40,935 nucleotides of DNA, taken from the NCBI RefSeq assembly GCF_009496535.1, contig NZ_WIDL01000029.1:1-40935 (forward strand), written 5' to 3'. The notes beneath the pieces are model-generated. The model made no database searches. It had not been told where the DNA came from and worked only from the letters and a program-made list of their open reading frames with translations. A program made the translations under genes and the position numbers. Below are positions 20,781-30,650 of the stretch, piece after piece. Source of the stretch: Stenotrophomonas sp. MYb238. Lineage in GTDB: Bacteria; Pseudomonadota; Gammaproteobacteria; Xanthomonadales; Xanthomonadaceae. How positions within the stretch are numbered: position 1 is the stretch's first letter; the number at the start of each line of letters is the position of its first letter.

Positions 20781-20849
20781 GTAGGAGCGACTTCAGTCGC
20801 GAAAGAGCTATCCCGGCCAAGCCCCGGTCGCGACTGAAGTCGCTCCTAC
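20781..20849. repeat. REPIN-like inverted pair, copy 2 (variant)
   Basis: GTAGGAGCGACTTCAGTCGC plus GA (20781-20802) faces its exact reverse complement (20828-20849). Relative to copy 1, both halves carry paired changes that keep each inner hairpin intact (GCGACT-TC-AGTCGC). This shows selection or correction acting on pairing. The flanking 20850-20975 is somewhat AT-rich, has no gene I can support, and lies after hflX. Confidence 0.9.
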
Positions 20850-20975
20850 GGAATCACGGCTTTTCCCGCGCAAGAATAAATATCTGGCGGATGTTTTCCG
20901 TGTCCCGCGGAATTTTCCTTGATGGCGGCATGCAGGTGGGAATCCGCTGTTGAAGGCGCCCCCGTTTCCCATTGC

Positions 20976-22286
20976 TCACCACTCCGGCTCGCGCTCCGGC
21001 AGCAGCGCGCGGATCACCTGCCCGTCGGCACCCGCGGCCAGCTTCTCCGCTTCGGCGATGGGGATGTCCACCTCGATCAGCCAGCCTTCCTCGTCGGCCT
21101 GTTCGCTGCGGATGACTTCCAGCTGGTGCAGGCGCGAACGCAGTCGGCCGGCGCTGGGCGGCAGGCGCACGGTACCGGTGACGTGCTGCAGGCCCAGGCG
21201 CTTGCCCAGCACCGACTGCAGCAGGTCCAGGCCACGGCCGTCGCGCGCGGAAATCCATACGCGTTCGCGCCGCGCTTCGTCCGGCACACCGTCCTGCGCG
21301 TCGTGGCGCACGTCGGCGCCGTCGATGCGATCGATCTTGTTGAACACCAGCAGCTGCGGCAGCTCGCCGGCGCCGACCGCCTCCAGCACTTCGTCCACCT
21401 GCGCGATGCGCTCCTCGCGCAGCGGATCGGCGGCATCGACCAGGTGCAGCAGGAAATCGGCCTCGCGCGCCTCGCTCAGGGTGGAGCGGAACGCGGCGAC
21501 CAGTTCGTGCGGCAGGTCGCGCACGAAACCGACGGTGTCGGCCAGCATCGCGTTGCCACCGGGCAGCGCGATGCGGCGCACGGTCGGGTCGAGCGTGGCG
21601 AACAGCTGGTCGGCGGCATAGGCGCCGGCGCCGGTCAGCGCGTTGAACAGGGTCGACTTGCCGGCGTTGGTGTAGCCGACCAGGGCCACGCGCGGCATCT
21701 CGCTGCGCACGCGCGCGCGACGCATCTGGGTGCGCTGCACCTCCACCTTGTCCAGGCGCTTCTGCAACTGCTCCACGCGCTTCTGCAGCAGGCGACGGTC
21801 GGTTTCCAGCTGGGTCTCGCCGGGGCCGCGCAGGCCGATGGAACCGCCGCGCTGGCGCTCCAGGTGGGTCCAGCCGCGCACCAGGCGCGTGGCCAGGTGG
21901 CGCAGCTGCGCCAGTTCCACCTGCAGCTTGCCTTCGTGGCTGTGCGCACGCTGGGCGAAGATGTCCAGGATCAGCCCGGTGCGGTCGATCACGCGCCGCT
22001 CCAGAAACCGTTCCAGGTTGCGCTCCTGCACCGGGGTCAGCGCGTGGTTGACCAGCACCAGGTCGGCGCCGGTGGCATCGGCCATGGCCTTGACCTCGTC
22101 CAGCTTGCCGCTGCCGATCAGGGTGGAAGGACTGGGGCGGTCGATGCGCGCGGTCACGGTGGCCGCGATGCTGGCCCCGGCCGAGCGGGCCAGGTCGGTG
22201 AACTCTTCCAGCACATCCTCTTCCAGCCGCCCTGCGTGCGGCTGGATCAACAGCGCGTGTTCGCCTCGTTTGGAACGGTCAAACAC
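20976..22286 (-). CDS. hflX: Ribosome-associated GTPase HflX
   Basis: A GTPase that binds the 50S subunit and rescues or splits stalled ribosomes under stress. At 436 residues it has the HflX N-terminal domain with the GLRGPGETQLETDRR signature, a coiled linker and the G domain. G1 is GYTNAGKST (204-212), G3 DTVG (250-253) and G4 NKID (316-319). It is the last gene of a folP-miaA-hfq-hflX run, 14 bp after hfq. No terminator is obvious after it. Confidence 0.96.
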   Translation of the reverse strand: MFDRSKRGEHALLIQPHAGRLEEDVLEEFTDLARSAGASIAATVTARIDRPSPSTLIGSGKLDEVKAMADATGADLVLVNHALTPVQERNLERFLERRVIDRTGLILDIFAQRAHSHEGKLQVELAQLRHLATRLVRGWTHLERQRGGSIGLRGPGETQLETDRRLLQKRVEQLQKRLDKVEVQRTQMRRARVRSEMPRVALVGYTNAGKSTLFNALTGAGAYAADQLFATLDPTVRRIALPGGNAMLADTVGFVRDLPHELVAAFRSTLSEAREADFLLHLVDAADPLREERIAQVDEVLEAVGAGELPQLLVFNKIDRIDGADVRHDAQDGVPDEARRERVWISARDGRGLDLLQSVLGKRLGLQHVTGTVRLPPSAGRLRSRLHQLEVIRSEQADEEGWLIEVDIPIAEAEKLAAGADGQVIRALLPEREPEW

Positions 22287-22300
22287 GCGCCACGTCCTGC

Positions 22301-22576
22301 TTATTCGTTGTCGTCATCGCCTGCCTGATTGCTGTCGGCCGATTGCACGTAGCCGCCGCCCGGTCCTACGCGCACGTTGCGCGCCGGCACCACGGTGGAA
22401 ATGGCGTGCTTGTAGACCATCTGGCTGACCGTATTGCGCAGCAGCACCACGAACTGGTCGAACGATTCGATCGTGCCCTGCAGCTTGATGCCGTTGACCA
22501 GGTAGACCGAAACCGGCACGCGCTCGCGGCGCAGCGCGTTCAGGAACGGGTCCTGCAAGGATTGCCCCTTGGACAT
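22301..22576 (-). CDS. hfq: RNA chaperone Hfq
   Basis: Hexameric Sm-like RNA chaperone that pairs sRNAs with mRNAs. At 91 residues, the Sm1 region is [20 protein letters not shown] and the Sm2 region has [10 protein letters not shown]. The short Gly/Asp-rich tail ends GDDDNE. The start is ATG 22576: a strong AGGAG lies 6 bases before it, while the codon at 22582 is a TTG. The 90-bp gap to miaA and the strong ribosome site suggest a private promoter, as known for hfq in other bacteria. Confidence 0.97.
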   Translation of the reverse strand: MSKGQSLQDPFLNALRRERVPVSVYLVNGIKLQGTIESFDQFVVLLRNTVSQMVYKHAISTVVPARNVRVGPGGGYVQSADSNQAGDDDNE

Positions 22577-22666
22577 CTTCAACTCCTCTTTATTGTTCTT
22601 ATCGACCCGGACCGTGCGGCTTCCCCTGCCTGTCCGGAACCGGGATGTTACACCGCCCGGCGTGCT

Positions 22667-23620
22667 TCATCGCCCCAGAAACAGGGAAACCGCGTCCTGC
22701 AGGCGCTGCGCGTCGGTGGCCGGATCGAACCAGCGCGCGTCCAGTTCGCCGCGCAGCCAGGTGAGCTGGCGCTTGGCGAGCTGGCGGGTGGCGAAGACCG
22801 CCTTGTCGCGGAATGCGGCCGTGTCGTCCTGCCCGTCCAGGAACTGCCAGGCCTGGCGGTAGCCCACCGCGCGGATCGCCGGCAGGTCCAGCGGCGCGGG
22901 CACGCCCGCCATCTGCGGCAGCGCGCGCAGGCGCCGCACTTCGTCGAGGAATCCCTGCTCGAGCATCAGGTCGAAACGGCGTTCGATGCGGGCATGCAGC
23001 ACCGCGCGGTCGGCCGGCGCCAGCACCAGCTTGAGCACGCGCGCCGGCAGGCGGGCGACGCCCGGCAGCGCCTGCCAATGGCTGATCGGCTTGCCGGTGA
23101 GCCGGTAGACCTCCAGCGCGCGCTGGATGCGCTGCGGATCGGTGGCATGGATGCGCCGGGCCGCGGCCGGATCGACCTGCGCCAGCTGCGCGTGCAGCGC
23201 CGGCCAGCCTACGGCGCCGGCCTCGGCACTGATCGCCGCGCGCATGGCCGGGTCGGCCTCCGGCATCGGCGACAGCCCCTGCAGCAGCGCGCGGAAATAC
23301 AGCCCGGTGCCGCCGGCCAGGATCGGCAGCCGGCCGCGCGCGACGATGTCGCGCACCGCGGCGGCGGCATCGGCAGCGAACTCGGCGGCCGAGTAGCTCT
23401 GCCAGGGATCGCGCAGGTCCAGCAGATGGTGGGCAATGCCGGCGCGCTCGGTCGTGTCGGGCTTGGCCGCGCCGATCTCCAGGCCGCGGTACACCAACGC
23501 CGAATCGACGCTGACGATCTCGCCGCCATGGCGCCTGGCCAGGTCGATGGCCGCCGCGGTCTTGCCCGAGGCGGTGGGGCCCATCAGCGCGATGGCCAGC
23601 GGCCGCGTGTCGGCCGCCAT
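22667..23620 (-). CDS. miaA: tRNA dimethylallyltransferase
   Basis: Transfers the dimethylallyl group to N6 of A37 in tRNAs reading UNN codons. At 317 residues it has the P-loop GPTASGKT, the catalytic VDSALVYRG (usually D-S-x-Q-x-Y), and [12 protein letters not shown]. The ATG at 23620 overlaps the folP stop as TGATG. The order folP-miaA-hfq-hflX is expected. Confidence 0.96.
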   Translation of the reverse strand: MAADTRPLAIALMGPTASGKTAAAIDLARRHGGEIVSVDSALVYRGLEIGAAKPDTTERAGIAHHLLDLRDPWQSYSAAEFAADAAAAVRDIVARGRLPILAGGTGLYFRALLQGLSPMPEADPAMRAAISAEAGAVGWPALHAQLAQVDPAAARRIHATDPQRIQRALEVYRLTGKPISHWQALPGVARLPARVLKLVLAPADRAVLHARIERRFDLMLEQGFLDEVRRLRALPQMAGVPAPLDLPAIRAVGYRQAWQFLDGQDDTAAFRDKAVFATRQLAKRQLTWLRGELDARWFDPATDAQRLQDAVSLFLGR

Positions 23621-24516
23621 CAATCCTCGTCCGGCCAGTGCGGCGGCGCCGGGCGGTCAGCGCGCGGCGCCGGCACCGCGTCGAGCGCGGCCAGCACCTT
23701 GAGCGCATCGACCGTGGCGGCCACATCGTGCACGCGCACGATCCTCGCCCCGCGCTGTACCGCGAGCAGGTGCGCGGCGACCGAACCGGCCACGCGCCCG
23801 GCAGCTATGGCGCGCCCGATGACCTCGCCGATGCAGCGCTTGCGCGACAGCCCTGCCAGCAGCGGCACGCCCAGCGCCAGCAGTTTTTCCTGTGCCGCCA
23901 GCAGTGCGAAGTTCTGCGCGGTGTCCTTGTTGAAGCCGTAGCCGGGGTCGACCACCAGCCGGGTGCGGGCGATGCCGGCCATCTCCGCGGCGAAGATCCG
24001 CTCGGCGAGGAAACGCTGCACGTCGCCGGCGACGTCGCCGCTGTCCCAGGCCGCACCGGCATCGTGCGGGCCGCCGACCGCGTGCATCAGCACCACGGCC
24101 GCGCCGGAACCGGCCACGGCCTCCAGCGCGCCGGGCTGGCGCAGGGCCTGCACGTCGTTGACCATGCCGGCGCCGGCGGCCAGCGCCGCGCGCATCACCT
24201 CCGGCTTGAAGGTATCGACGCTGACCGGCACCGGCACGCGCGCCACCAGCGCCTCGATCACCGGCACCACGCGTTCGATCTCCTCCTGCACCGATACCTG
24301 CGCGGCGCCGGGCCGGGTGGATTCGCCGCCGATGTCGAGCAGGTCCGCGCCCTGCTCGACCAGCGCCAGCGCATGGGCGATGGCCGCACCGGTATCGAAG
24401 TGCTGCCCGCCATCGGAGAACGAATCCGGGGTGACGTTGACGATGCCCATCACCCGCGGGCGGTCCAGCCGCAGCGGCCGGCCGGCGCAATCCAGTACCG
24501 GGGAAATATCGAACAT
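23620..24516 (-). CDS. folP: Dihydropteroate synthase
   Basis: Condenses p-aminobenzoate with the pterin pyrophosphate in folate synthesis; the sulfonamide target. The 298-residue TIM barrel has [14 protein letters not shown] and [10 protein letters not shown], plus the pterin-binding [10 protein letters not shown] and RVHDV near the end. Its ATG overlaps the stop of the 59-residue membrane protein as TGATG. It lies downstream of ftsH, as in enterobacteria, but a hairpin-rich element and the small gene are inserted between. Confidence 0.96.
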   Translation of the reverse strand: MFDISPVLDCAGRPLRLDRPRVMGIVNVTPDSFSDGGQHFDTGAAIAHALALVEQGADLLDIGGESTRPGAAQVSVQEEIERVVPVIEALVARVPVPVSVDTFKPEVMRAALAAGAGMVNDVQALRQPGALEAVAGSGAAVVLMHAVGGPHDAGAAWDSGDVAGDVQRFLAERIFAAEMAGIARTRLVVDPGYGFNKDTAQNFALLAAQEKLLALGVPLLAGLSRKRCIGEVIGRAIAAGRVAGSVAAHLLAVQRGARIVRVHDVAATVDALKVLAALDAVPAPRADRPAPPHWPDED

Positions 24517-24695
24517 CAGCGTTTGTTCCTTGCGCGGATCGCCGTGCCGACCAGGCTCAACACCACGCCCAATGCGATGCCGAGGACGATGCCGGCCAGG
24601 TAATGGCCGGTCTTCATCGCGAAGGCGACGCCCGCGACGGTGGCGATGACCATTTCGGGGATGTGCCCCGGTGTGTTTGGGGAAGCTTCGTTCAT
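24516..24695 (-). CDS. Small membrane protein (59 aa) coupled to folP
   Basis: Not recognised. A 59-residue reading frame begins MNEASPNTPGHIPEMVIATV. It has a hydrophobic stretch at about 15-27 and a clear TM helix at about 33-52 (AGIVLGIALGVVLSLVG), ending with a basic tail (RARNKR) that suggests an inside C-terminus. The stop overlaps the folP ATG as TGATG, so it is translated just before folP and may tune its expression. No Shine-Dalgarno precedes the ATG; a TAATAT box 9-14 bases upstream suggests an almost leaderless mRNA. It is short enough to be missed by length filters. Confidence 0.78.
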   Translation of the reverse strand: MNEASPNTPGHIPEMVIATVAGVAFAMKTGHYLAGIVLGIALGVVLSLVGTAIRARNKR

Positions 24696-24696
24696 G

Positions 24697-24709
24697 GGTG
24701 CCTATATTA
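24697..24709 (-). promoter_or_regulatory. Likely promoter of the small ORF-folP operon
   Basis: TAATAT on the minus strand (24704-24709) is a good extended -10. Transcription would start at about 24697, two to three bases before the ATG at 24695. No -35 match is convincing. Confidence 0.45.
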
Positions 24710-24744
24710 CGGCCGCATTTCCGACGGATAGAGCCGGGGAGTCA

Positions 24745-25012
24745 AAGCCCCTCTCCCTGCGGGGCGAGACCGCACGGCTTGCGCGCCACTGGCGCGCGTG
24801 CAATGGAGCGCCCGCGCCGCTGGCGTGGGCCGGGGCGCGGAGCAGGGTTGGGGTAAGGGCAACGTAGTCCAAAGGGTTGACCATCATGGACCACGTTCGC
24901 CCTCATCCGCCCTTCGGGCACCGACATCCGGCACATCCCTGTGCCTCACCCGTCGGACGGCTTCGACGGGCCGCTTGGCAATCCTGCCAAGCTGTCTCCC
25001 GGAGGGAGAAGC
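24745..25012. repeat. Hairpin-chain intergenic element, copy A
   Basis: About 268 bp starting AGCCCCTCTCCCTGCGGGG and ending GGAGGGAGAAGCGC, flanks shared with 38538-38747. Inside are at least five successive hairpins. The main stem is AGGGC-AACGTAGTCCA (24856-24871) with TGGACCACGTT-c-GCCCT (24887-24903). Then come GCCC/GGGC (24909-24919), GGCACA/TGTGCC (24930-24945), CCCGTCG/CGACGGG (24949-24970) and CTTGGCA/TGCCAAG (24974-24991). No conserved reading frame is present. It separates ftsH from the folP operon promoter. Confidence 0.8.
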
Positions 25013-25020
25013 GCTAAGCA

Positions 25021-25053
25021 CCAAAAGCAAACGGGCCGGAAAACCGGCCCGTT
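25021..25053 (-). terminator. Rho-independent terminator of ftsH
   Basis: A 10-bp stem, AACGGGCCGG (25030-25039) with CCGGCCCGTT (25044-25053) and AAAA loop, is followed on the minus strand by TTGCTTTTGG. It lies 29 bp after the ftsH stop. Confidence 0.85.
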
Positions 25054-25081
25054 CGTCCAATGCCTCATGCAAATACCGAGC

Positions 25082-27004
<1,923 letters not shown>

Positions 27005-27059
27005 CCTCATCGGCTCCGGCGTTCCTCTAATTTCTGACGCGATTCGTATGGTGTCGAGC

Positions 27060-27689
27060 TTACTTGATCTGCGTGCGCTTGCCCTGGCCCAGGGCGTAGA
27101 CCTCGGGCGAGCGCTTGCGCGAGGCTTCCGGCTTGCGGATCACGACCTTGTCGTAACGGCGGCGCATTTCCCGCACGTAGTCGTCAAAGCCGACGCCCTG
27201 GAACAGCTTGATCAGGAACGCCCCACCCGGCTTGAGATGGTTGTCGGCGAAATCCATCGCCAGTTCCGCCAGGTGCATCATCCGCGGCTGGTCCACCGCA
27301 TCCATGCCACTCTTATTGGGGGCCATATCCGACAGGACAAGGTCCACCGGCTGGTCGCCAAGCATGGCTTCGAACTGGGATAGGACGGTTTCCTCCCTGA
27401 AGTCACCGTGAAGGAACTCCACGCCGGCCAGGGGCGGCATCTCCAGGATGTCCAGGGCCAGCACCCGGCCGCTGTCGCCCATCTGTCTCCGCACCTGCTG
27501 CGACCAGCCGCCCGGCGCGGCGCCAAGGTCGACCACCACCATGTTCGGCTTCAGCAGCCGGTCGCGCTGGAGCAGCTCCTCCAGCTTGTAGGCGGCGCGC
27601 GAGCGCATGCCTTCGGCCTGGGCCTTCTTCACGAAGGGATCGGAGAAATGTTCCTTCAACCAGCGTTGGCTGCTCTTGCTGCGGGACAT
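27060..27689 (-). CDS. rlmE: 23S rRNA 2'-O-methyltransferase RlmE (FtsJ/RrmJ)
   Basis: Methylates the 2'-hydroxyl of U2552 in the 23S A-loop. At 209 residues it has the AdoMet motif VDLGAAPGGWSQ and the full K-D-K-E catalytic tetrad: Lys35, Asp121, Lys161 and Glu196. The start at 27689 (MSRSKSSQRWL) fits the family. It is divergent from yhbY, as in E. coli. Confidence 0.96.
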   Translation of the reverse strand: MSRSKSSQRWLKEHFSDPFVKKAQAEGMRSRAAYKLEELLQRDRLLKPNMVVVDLGAAPGGWSQQVRRQMGDSGRVLALDILEMPPLAGVEFLHGDFREETVLSQFEAMLGDQPVDLVLSDMAPNKSGMDAVDQPRMMHLAELAMDFADNHLKPGGAFLIKLFQGVGFDDYVREMRRRYDKVVIRKPEASRKRSPEVYALGQGKRTQIK

Positions 27690-27753
27690 CGGAATGGGGC
27701 CTGTAGGGGTGGGCATGATACCCTGAACCCCCTTGATAACCCGTAATCCCTGC

Positions 27754-28059
27754 ATGTCCATCGTCCTCACCCCGGCCCAGAACCGATTCCTGCGCGGCAT
27801 GGCCCACGATCTGAAAGCACTGCTGCAGATCGGCGGCAAGGGAGTCACCCCCGCCTTCCTGGCGGAACTGGACGAGGTGCTGGAACGCCACGAACTGATC
27901 AAGGTGAAGATCGCCGCCGAAGACCGCGAGGCGCGCGACGCCATGATCGGCGAACTGGTCCAGGCCAGCGGCGGCGCGCTGATCCAGCGCATCGGCCACG
28001 TCGCCGTGCTGTACCGCCCGGCCCGGGAAAAGCGCCAGATCGTGCTGCCCCGCGGCTGA
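27754..28059 (+). CDS. yhbY: CRM-domain RNA-binding protein YhbY
   Basis: A 101-residue protein made of a single CRM domain (CRS1-YhbY fold), associated with the pre-50S subunit. Its GxxG-type RNA-binding loop is QIGGKGVT and the C-terminal half has IQRIGHVAVLYRP. The ATG at 27754 is used; the upstream TTG at 27733 would add unlike residues. Divergent from rlmE across 64 bp. Confidence 0.93.
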   Translation: MSIVLTPAQNRFLRGMAHDLKALLQIGGKGVTPAFLAELDEVLERHELIKVKIAAEDREARDAMIGELVQASGGALIQRIGHVAVLYRPAREKRQIVLPRG

Positions 28060-28076
28060 CCGCCGAGGAACGCAAG

Positions 28077-28448
28077 ATGTACCTGAGCCGCGAACTGCCC
28101 GACTACACCTACGCCCTGCGCTCGGCCGACGGCCACCAGGCCCGGGTCAACGACAGGACGCTGACGCGCAGCTTCATCCTCTCTCCCGACCAGCTGGTCG
28201 AGGACTGGGAAGTGACCGGAATCGGCCAGCTCGGCGTGGACGACCTGGCGCCGGCGCTGGAACAGAACCCGGCGGTGTTCATCCTCGGCACGGGCGAGCG
28301 GCAGGTGTTTCCGCCGGCGGCGGTCATGGCCGCCTGCCTGACCCGCGGGATCGGCATCGAAGTGATGAACAACGCCTCGGCCGCGCGCACGTTCAACGTG
28401 CTGGCCGGCGAGAACCGCCGCGTGGTCGCGGCGTTCATCCTGGACTGA
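28077..28448 (+). CDS. Mth938-like domain-containing protein (DUF498)
   Basis: A 123-residue protein of the Mth938/NDUFAF3-like fold. The family is marked here by ILGTGERQVFPP and GIGIEVMNNASAARTFNVLAGE. Members in mitochondria help assemble complex I; the bacterial role is not established. A GAGGA site lies 7 bases before the ATG at 28077. It follows yhbY by 17 bp and is probably co-transcribed. The 136 bp after its stop show no gene or clear terminator. Confidence 0.9.
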   Translation: MYLSRELPDYTYALRSADGHQARVNDRTLTRSFILSPDQLVEDWEVTGIGQLGVDDLAPALEQNPAVFILGTGERQVFPPAAVMAACLTRGIGIEVMNNASAARTFNVLAGENRRVVAAFILD

Positions 28449-28584
28449 CGGCAGCGACGGCCGGACGCCTGGCGCCGGTGCGGGAGTTGCCGCGCACGAA
28501 ACACGCCTGGACCTTCATGCGGGCAAGCCGCGCATCCACGGCGCCTGCGTACCGCCGCTGCGTGTCCCCGCCATCGCGCGACGC

Positions 28585-28812
28585 TCAGCGCAACGGCTCG
28601 CCCTTGAGCCAGCAGACGAGCAGCAGAAGCAGAACGACGCCCACGTTGCAGACGAGGGCGCGGACCGGTTCGGCCACCGGCGGGAACACCACGAAACCGG
28701 CGACCAGCAGCAAGGCCGCGAGCGCATAGGCGAGCCATCCCTGCCACGCCAGCGGCCATCCCCAGCCCCATCCCAGTTCCTTGGCGGCGAACCAGTAACG
28801 CGATTTCTCCAC
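28585..28812 (-). CDS. Small membrane protein (75 aa), GTG start
   Basis: Unknown function. The 75-residue product begins VEKSRYWFAAKELGWGWG (Val read as fMet), followed by PLAWQGW and two hydrophobic segments (about 28-43 and 51-68), and ends CWLKGEPLR. The aromatic G-W-G-W...W-Q-G-W and the terminal C-W-x-K-G-E-P resemble small conserved proteins seen in xanthomonads. The GTG at 28812 has a strong GGAGG 6-7 bases upstream; there is no suitable ATG. It is the last gene of the surE-to-nlpD run. Confidence 0.75.
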   Translation of the reverse strand: MEKSRYWFAAKELGWGWGWPLAWQGWLAYALAALLLVAGFVVFPPVAEPVRALVCNVGVVLLLLLVCWLKGEPLR

Positions 28813-28898
28813 GCTCTTCCTCCTCGACCAGCACCGCCTCCATGGAACGAACGATGCCGCGTGCCCGCCGCGTATGTCCATGCACCGCATACAGCGGC

Positions 28899-29171
28899 TC
28901 AGCTGGCGTGCCGCAGTCGCGCCTTCCGCTCCAGCAGGGCGAACAGATACTGGAAGATTCCGACCATCGCCCCCATCAGGAGCCAGCGCGGCACCGCCGC
29001 CAGTTCCAGCTGCGCCGCGAGCGCGGCGCCGATCACGCATCCCACCATGCCCCCCAGCGAGCCCAGCCCCTGCAGGCGGCGCCAGTCGAACACGCAGGCC
29101 AGCACCGTCAGCACGACGTAGACGGGGAACACGACGAAACACGCTTCCTTCATTGTTTCGACGAACAGCAT
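28899..29171 (-). CDS. Small membrane protein (90 aa)
   Basis: Not recognised. The 90-residue product has three hydrophobic segments: about 10-28 (ACFVVFPVYVVLTVLACVF), 38-55 and 61-80. A basic tail ERKARLRH suggests a cytosolic C-terminus. ATG 29171 has GGAGG 6 bases upstream. It lies 57 bp after nlpD and 87 bp before the next small membrane gene, where many gammaproteobacteria have rpoS. Confidence 0.78.
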   Translation of the reverse strand: MLFVETMKEACFVVFPVYVVLTVLACVFDWRRLQGLGSLGGMVGCVIGAALAAQLELAAVPRWLLMGAMVGIFQYLFALLERKARLRHAS

Positions 29172-29227
29172 CCCTGTCCTCCGTGTCCGGATGGAAGGGC
29201 CGCACGCCGCGGCCCTGCGTTCATCCG

Positions 29228-30007
29228 CTACTTCTGCGGCAGGTACTGCAGCGGATCCACCGGCTTGCCGTTGTAGCGGATCTCGAAGTGCAGCATGTCG
29301 CGCGAGGTGCCGGTACGGCCCATTTCCGCGATCTGCTCGCCGGCCTTGACGTTCTGGCCCTCGTTGACCAGGCGCTTGCGGTTGTGGCCGTAGGCCGACA
29401 GCCACTGGTCGTTGTGCTTGATGATGATCAGTTCGCCATAGCCGACCAGGCCGGCACCGGAATAGACCACCACGCCCGGCCCCGCCGCGCGCACCGCCTG
29501 GCCGCTGCTGCCGGCGATGTCGATGCCCTGCTTGGTGGTCTCGCCGGCGACGAAGCGGCCGACCAGCGCGCCGTCGGCCGGCCAGCGCCAGCCGATGCCG
29601 CTGCTGGCCGGCGCCGGCGTTGCCGTGGGCGGCGGCGCCGATGGCCGCGTCGCGGTTCCGCTGCTGCCGGTGGCCGGGCGCGAGGCCGTGGCGCTGCCCG
29701 GATACAGCCGCAGCGTCTGCCCCGGATAGATCGCGTTCGGGTTGGACAGGCCGTTCCAGGCCGCCAGGTCGCCGGGCGTGATGTTGTGGATGCGGGCCAG
29801 CGCGTACAGCGTGTCGCCACGACGCACCACCGCGGTCTGGCCTGGCTTGGGCACGGACGTGCGCGGCGCGGACGCGGCCGTTGATGCGCTGCCGGAAGGC
29901 CTGACCACCGTGGCGGTGCCGCAGCCCGCCGCCATCGCCACCAGCAGCAGCGCCGCCATGCCTGCCACCGCCCTGGAAACGCCCTTGACCATTACCTCTG
30001 CACTCAT
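29228..30007 (-). CDS. nlpD: NlpD-like LysM/LytM lipoprotein (probably non-catalytic)
   Basis: A 259-residue envelope protein expected to activate an AmiC-type amidase for septal peptidoglycan splitting. The signal ends in a loose lipobox with Cys29. A LysM domain spans 58-102 (VRRGDTLYALARIHN) and a LytM/M23 domain 139-255. Two M23 zinc positions are changed: Lys159 where H-x-G-x-D has His, and Met238 where H-x-H has its first His. Hence it is a regulator, as in E. coli NlpD. The ATG at 30007 overlaps the yqaA-like stop as ATGA; an in-frame ATG at 29992 is possible. Confidence 0.9.
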   Translation of the reverse strand: MSAEVMVKGVSRAVAGMAALLLVAMAAGCGTATVVRPSGSASTAASAPRTSVPKPGQTAVVRRGDTLYALARIHNITPGDLAAWNGLSNPNAIYPGQTLRLYPGSATASRPATGSSGTATRPSAPPPTATPAPASSGIGWRWPADGALVGRFVAGETTKQGIDIAGSSGQAVRAAGPGVVVYSGAGLVGYGELIIIKHNDQWLSAYGHNRKRLVNEGQNVKAGEQIAEMGRTGTSRDMLHFEIRYNGKPVDPLQYLPQK

Positions 30008-30618
30008 GCGAATTTCGCCCTCCATACCAGCCAGCCCACCAGCGCGACGACCAGCGCGGTCGCAATCCAGCCCAGCGGTTCGATCCAGCGCCGCAGCGCC
30101 TCGGCCGCGCGCGCGCCGCCGAAGCGGATCACCGCGGCCAGTACATAGACGCGCTTGCCGCGCCCCACCAGCATGCTCAGCACGTATTGCGGCAGCGGCA
30201 CGCCGACGATACCCGATGCCCAGGTGAAGACCTTCATCGGGATCGGCATGAAGCCGCCCAGCACCAGGAAGGTGAACACCGCCCACGGCGATTCGGCCAT
30301 CTTCGCCTGCAGCGTGGCGATGCCCGACTCGATGCCCGGCAGCATGCCCATCGCGGCGAACAGCGGCTTGAGCGCCTCGAACGCATAGTGGCCCAGCGCA
30401 TAGCCGATCAACGCCCCGACCATCGAGCCGGCCAGGCTCAAGGTGGCGAAGCGCCAGCCCTTGCGCGGCTGCGCCACGCACATCGGCATCAGCATCACTT
30501 CCGGCATCACCGGGAAGATGATGGCCTCCACGAAGCTGAGCACCGTCAGGTAGGTGGGCGCGCGCTTGTGGCTGGCCCAGTACAGGGCGCGGTCGTACAG
30601 CGGCCCGAATATCTTCAT
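30004..30618 (-). CDS. YqaA/DedA-like (VTT-domain) membrane protein
   Basis: A 204-residue polytopic protein of the SNARE-associated/VTT superfamily in its short YqaA form. Motifs are EAIIFPVMPEVMLMP, SLAGSMVGALIGYALG and GGFMPIPMKVFTWASGI, matching the re-entrant loops of DedA proteins. A role in lipid scrambling or membrane-potential upkeep is inferred from the superfamily. It lies between pcm and nlpD and is coupled to nlpD by ATGA. Confidence 0.9.
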   Translation of the reverse strand: MKIFGPLYDRALYWASHKRAPTYLTVLSFVEAIIFPVMPEVMLMPMCVAQPRKGWRFATLSLAGSMVGALIGYALGHYAFEALKPLFAAMGMLPGIESGIATLQAKMAESPWAVFTFLVLGGFMPIPMKVFTWASGIVGVPLPQYVLSMLVGRGKRVYVLAAVIRFGGARAAEALRRWIEPLGWIATALVVALVGWLVWRAKFA

Positions 30619-30650
30619 CGTCGCAGGGTTCCCGTGTCAGTCCAGCGCGT

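Noticed and set aside
20854-20975. A gene in the AT-richer stretch after hflX
   Set aside because: The only frames are short extensions of antisense or out-of-frame hflX reading, with no ribosome site or recognisable motif.
29228-30007. Active M23 endopeptidase
   Set aside because: Two zinc-site His positions are Lys and Met, so catalysis is not expected.
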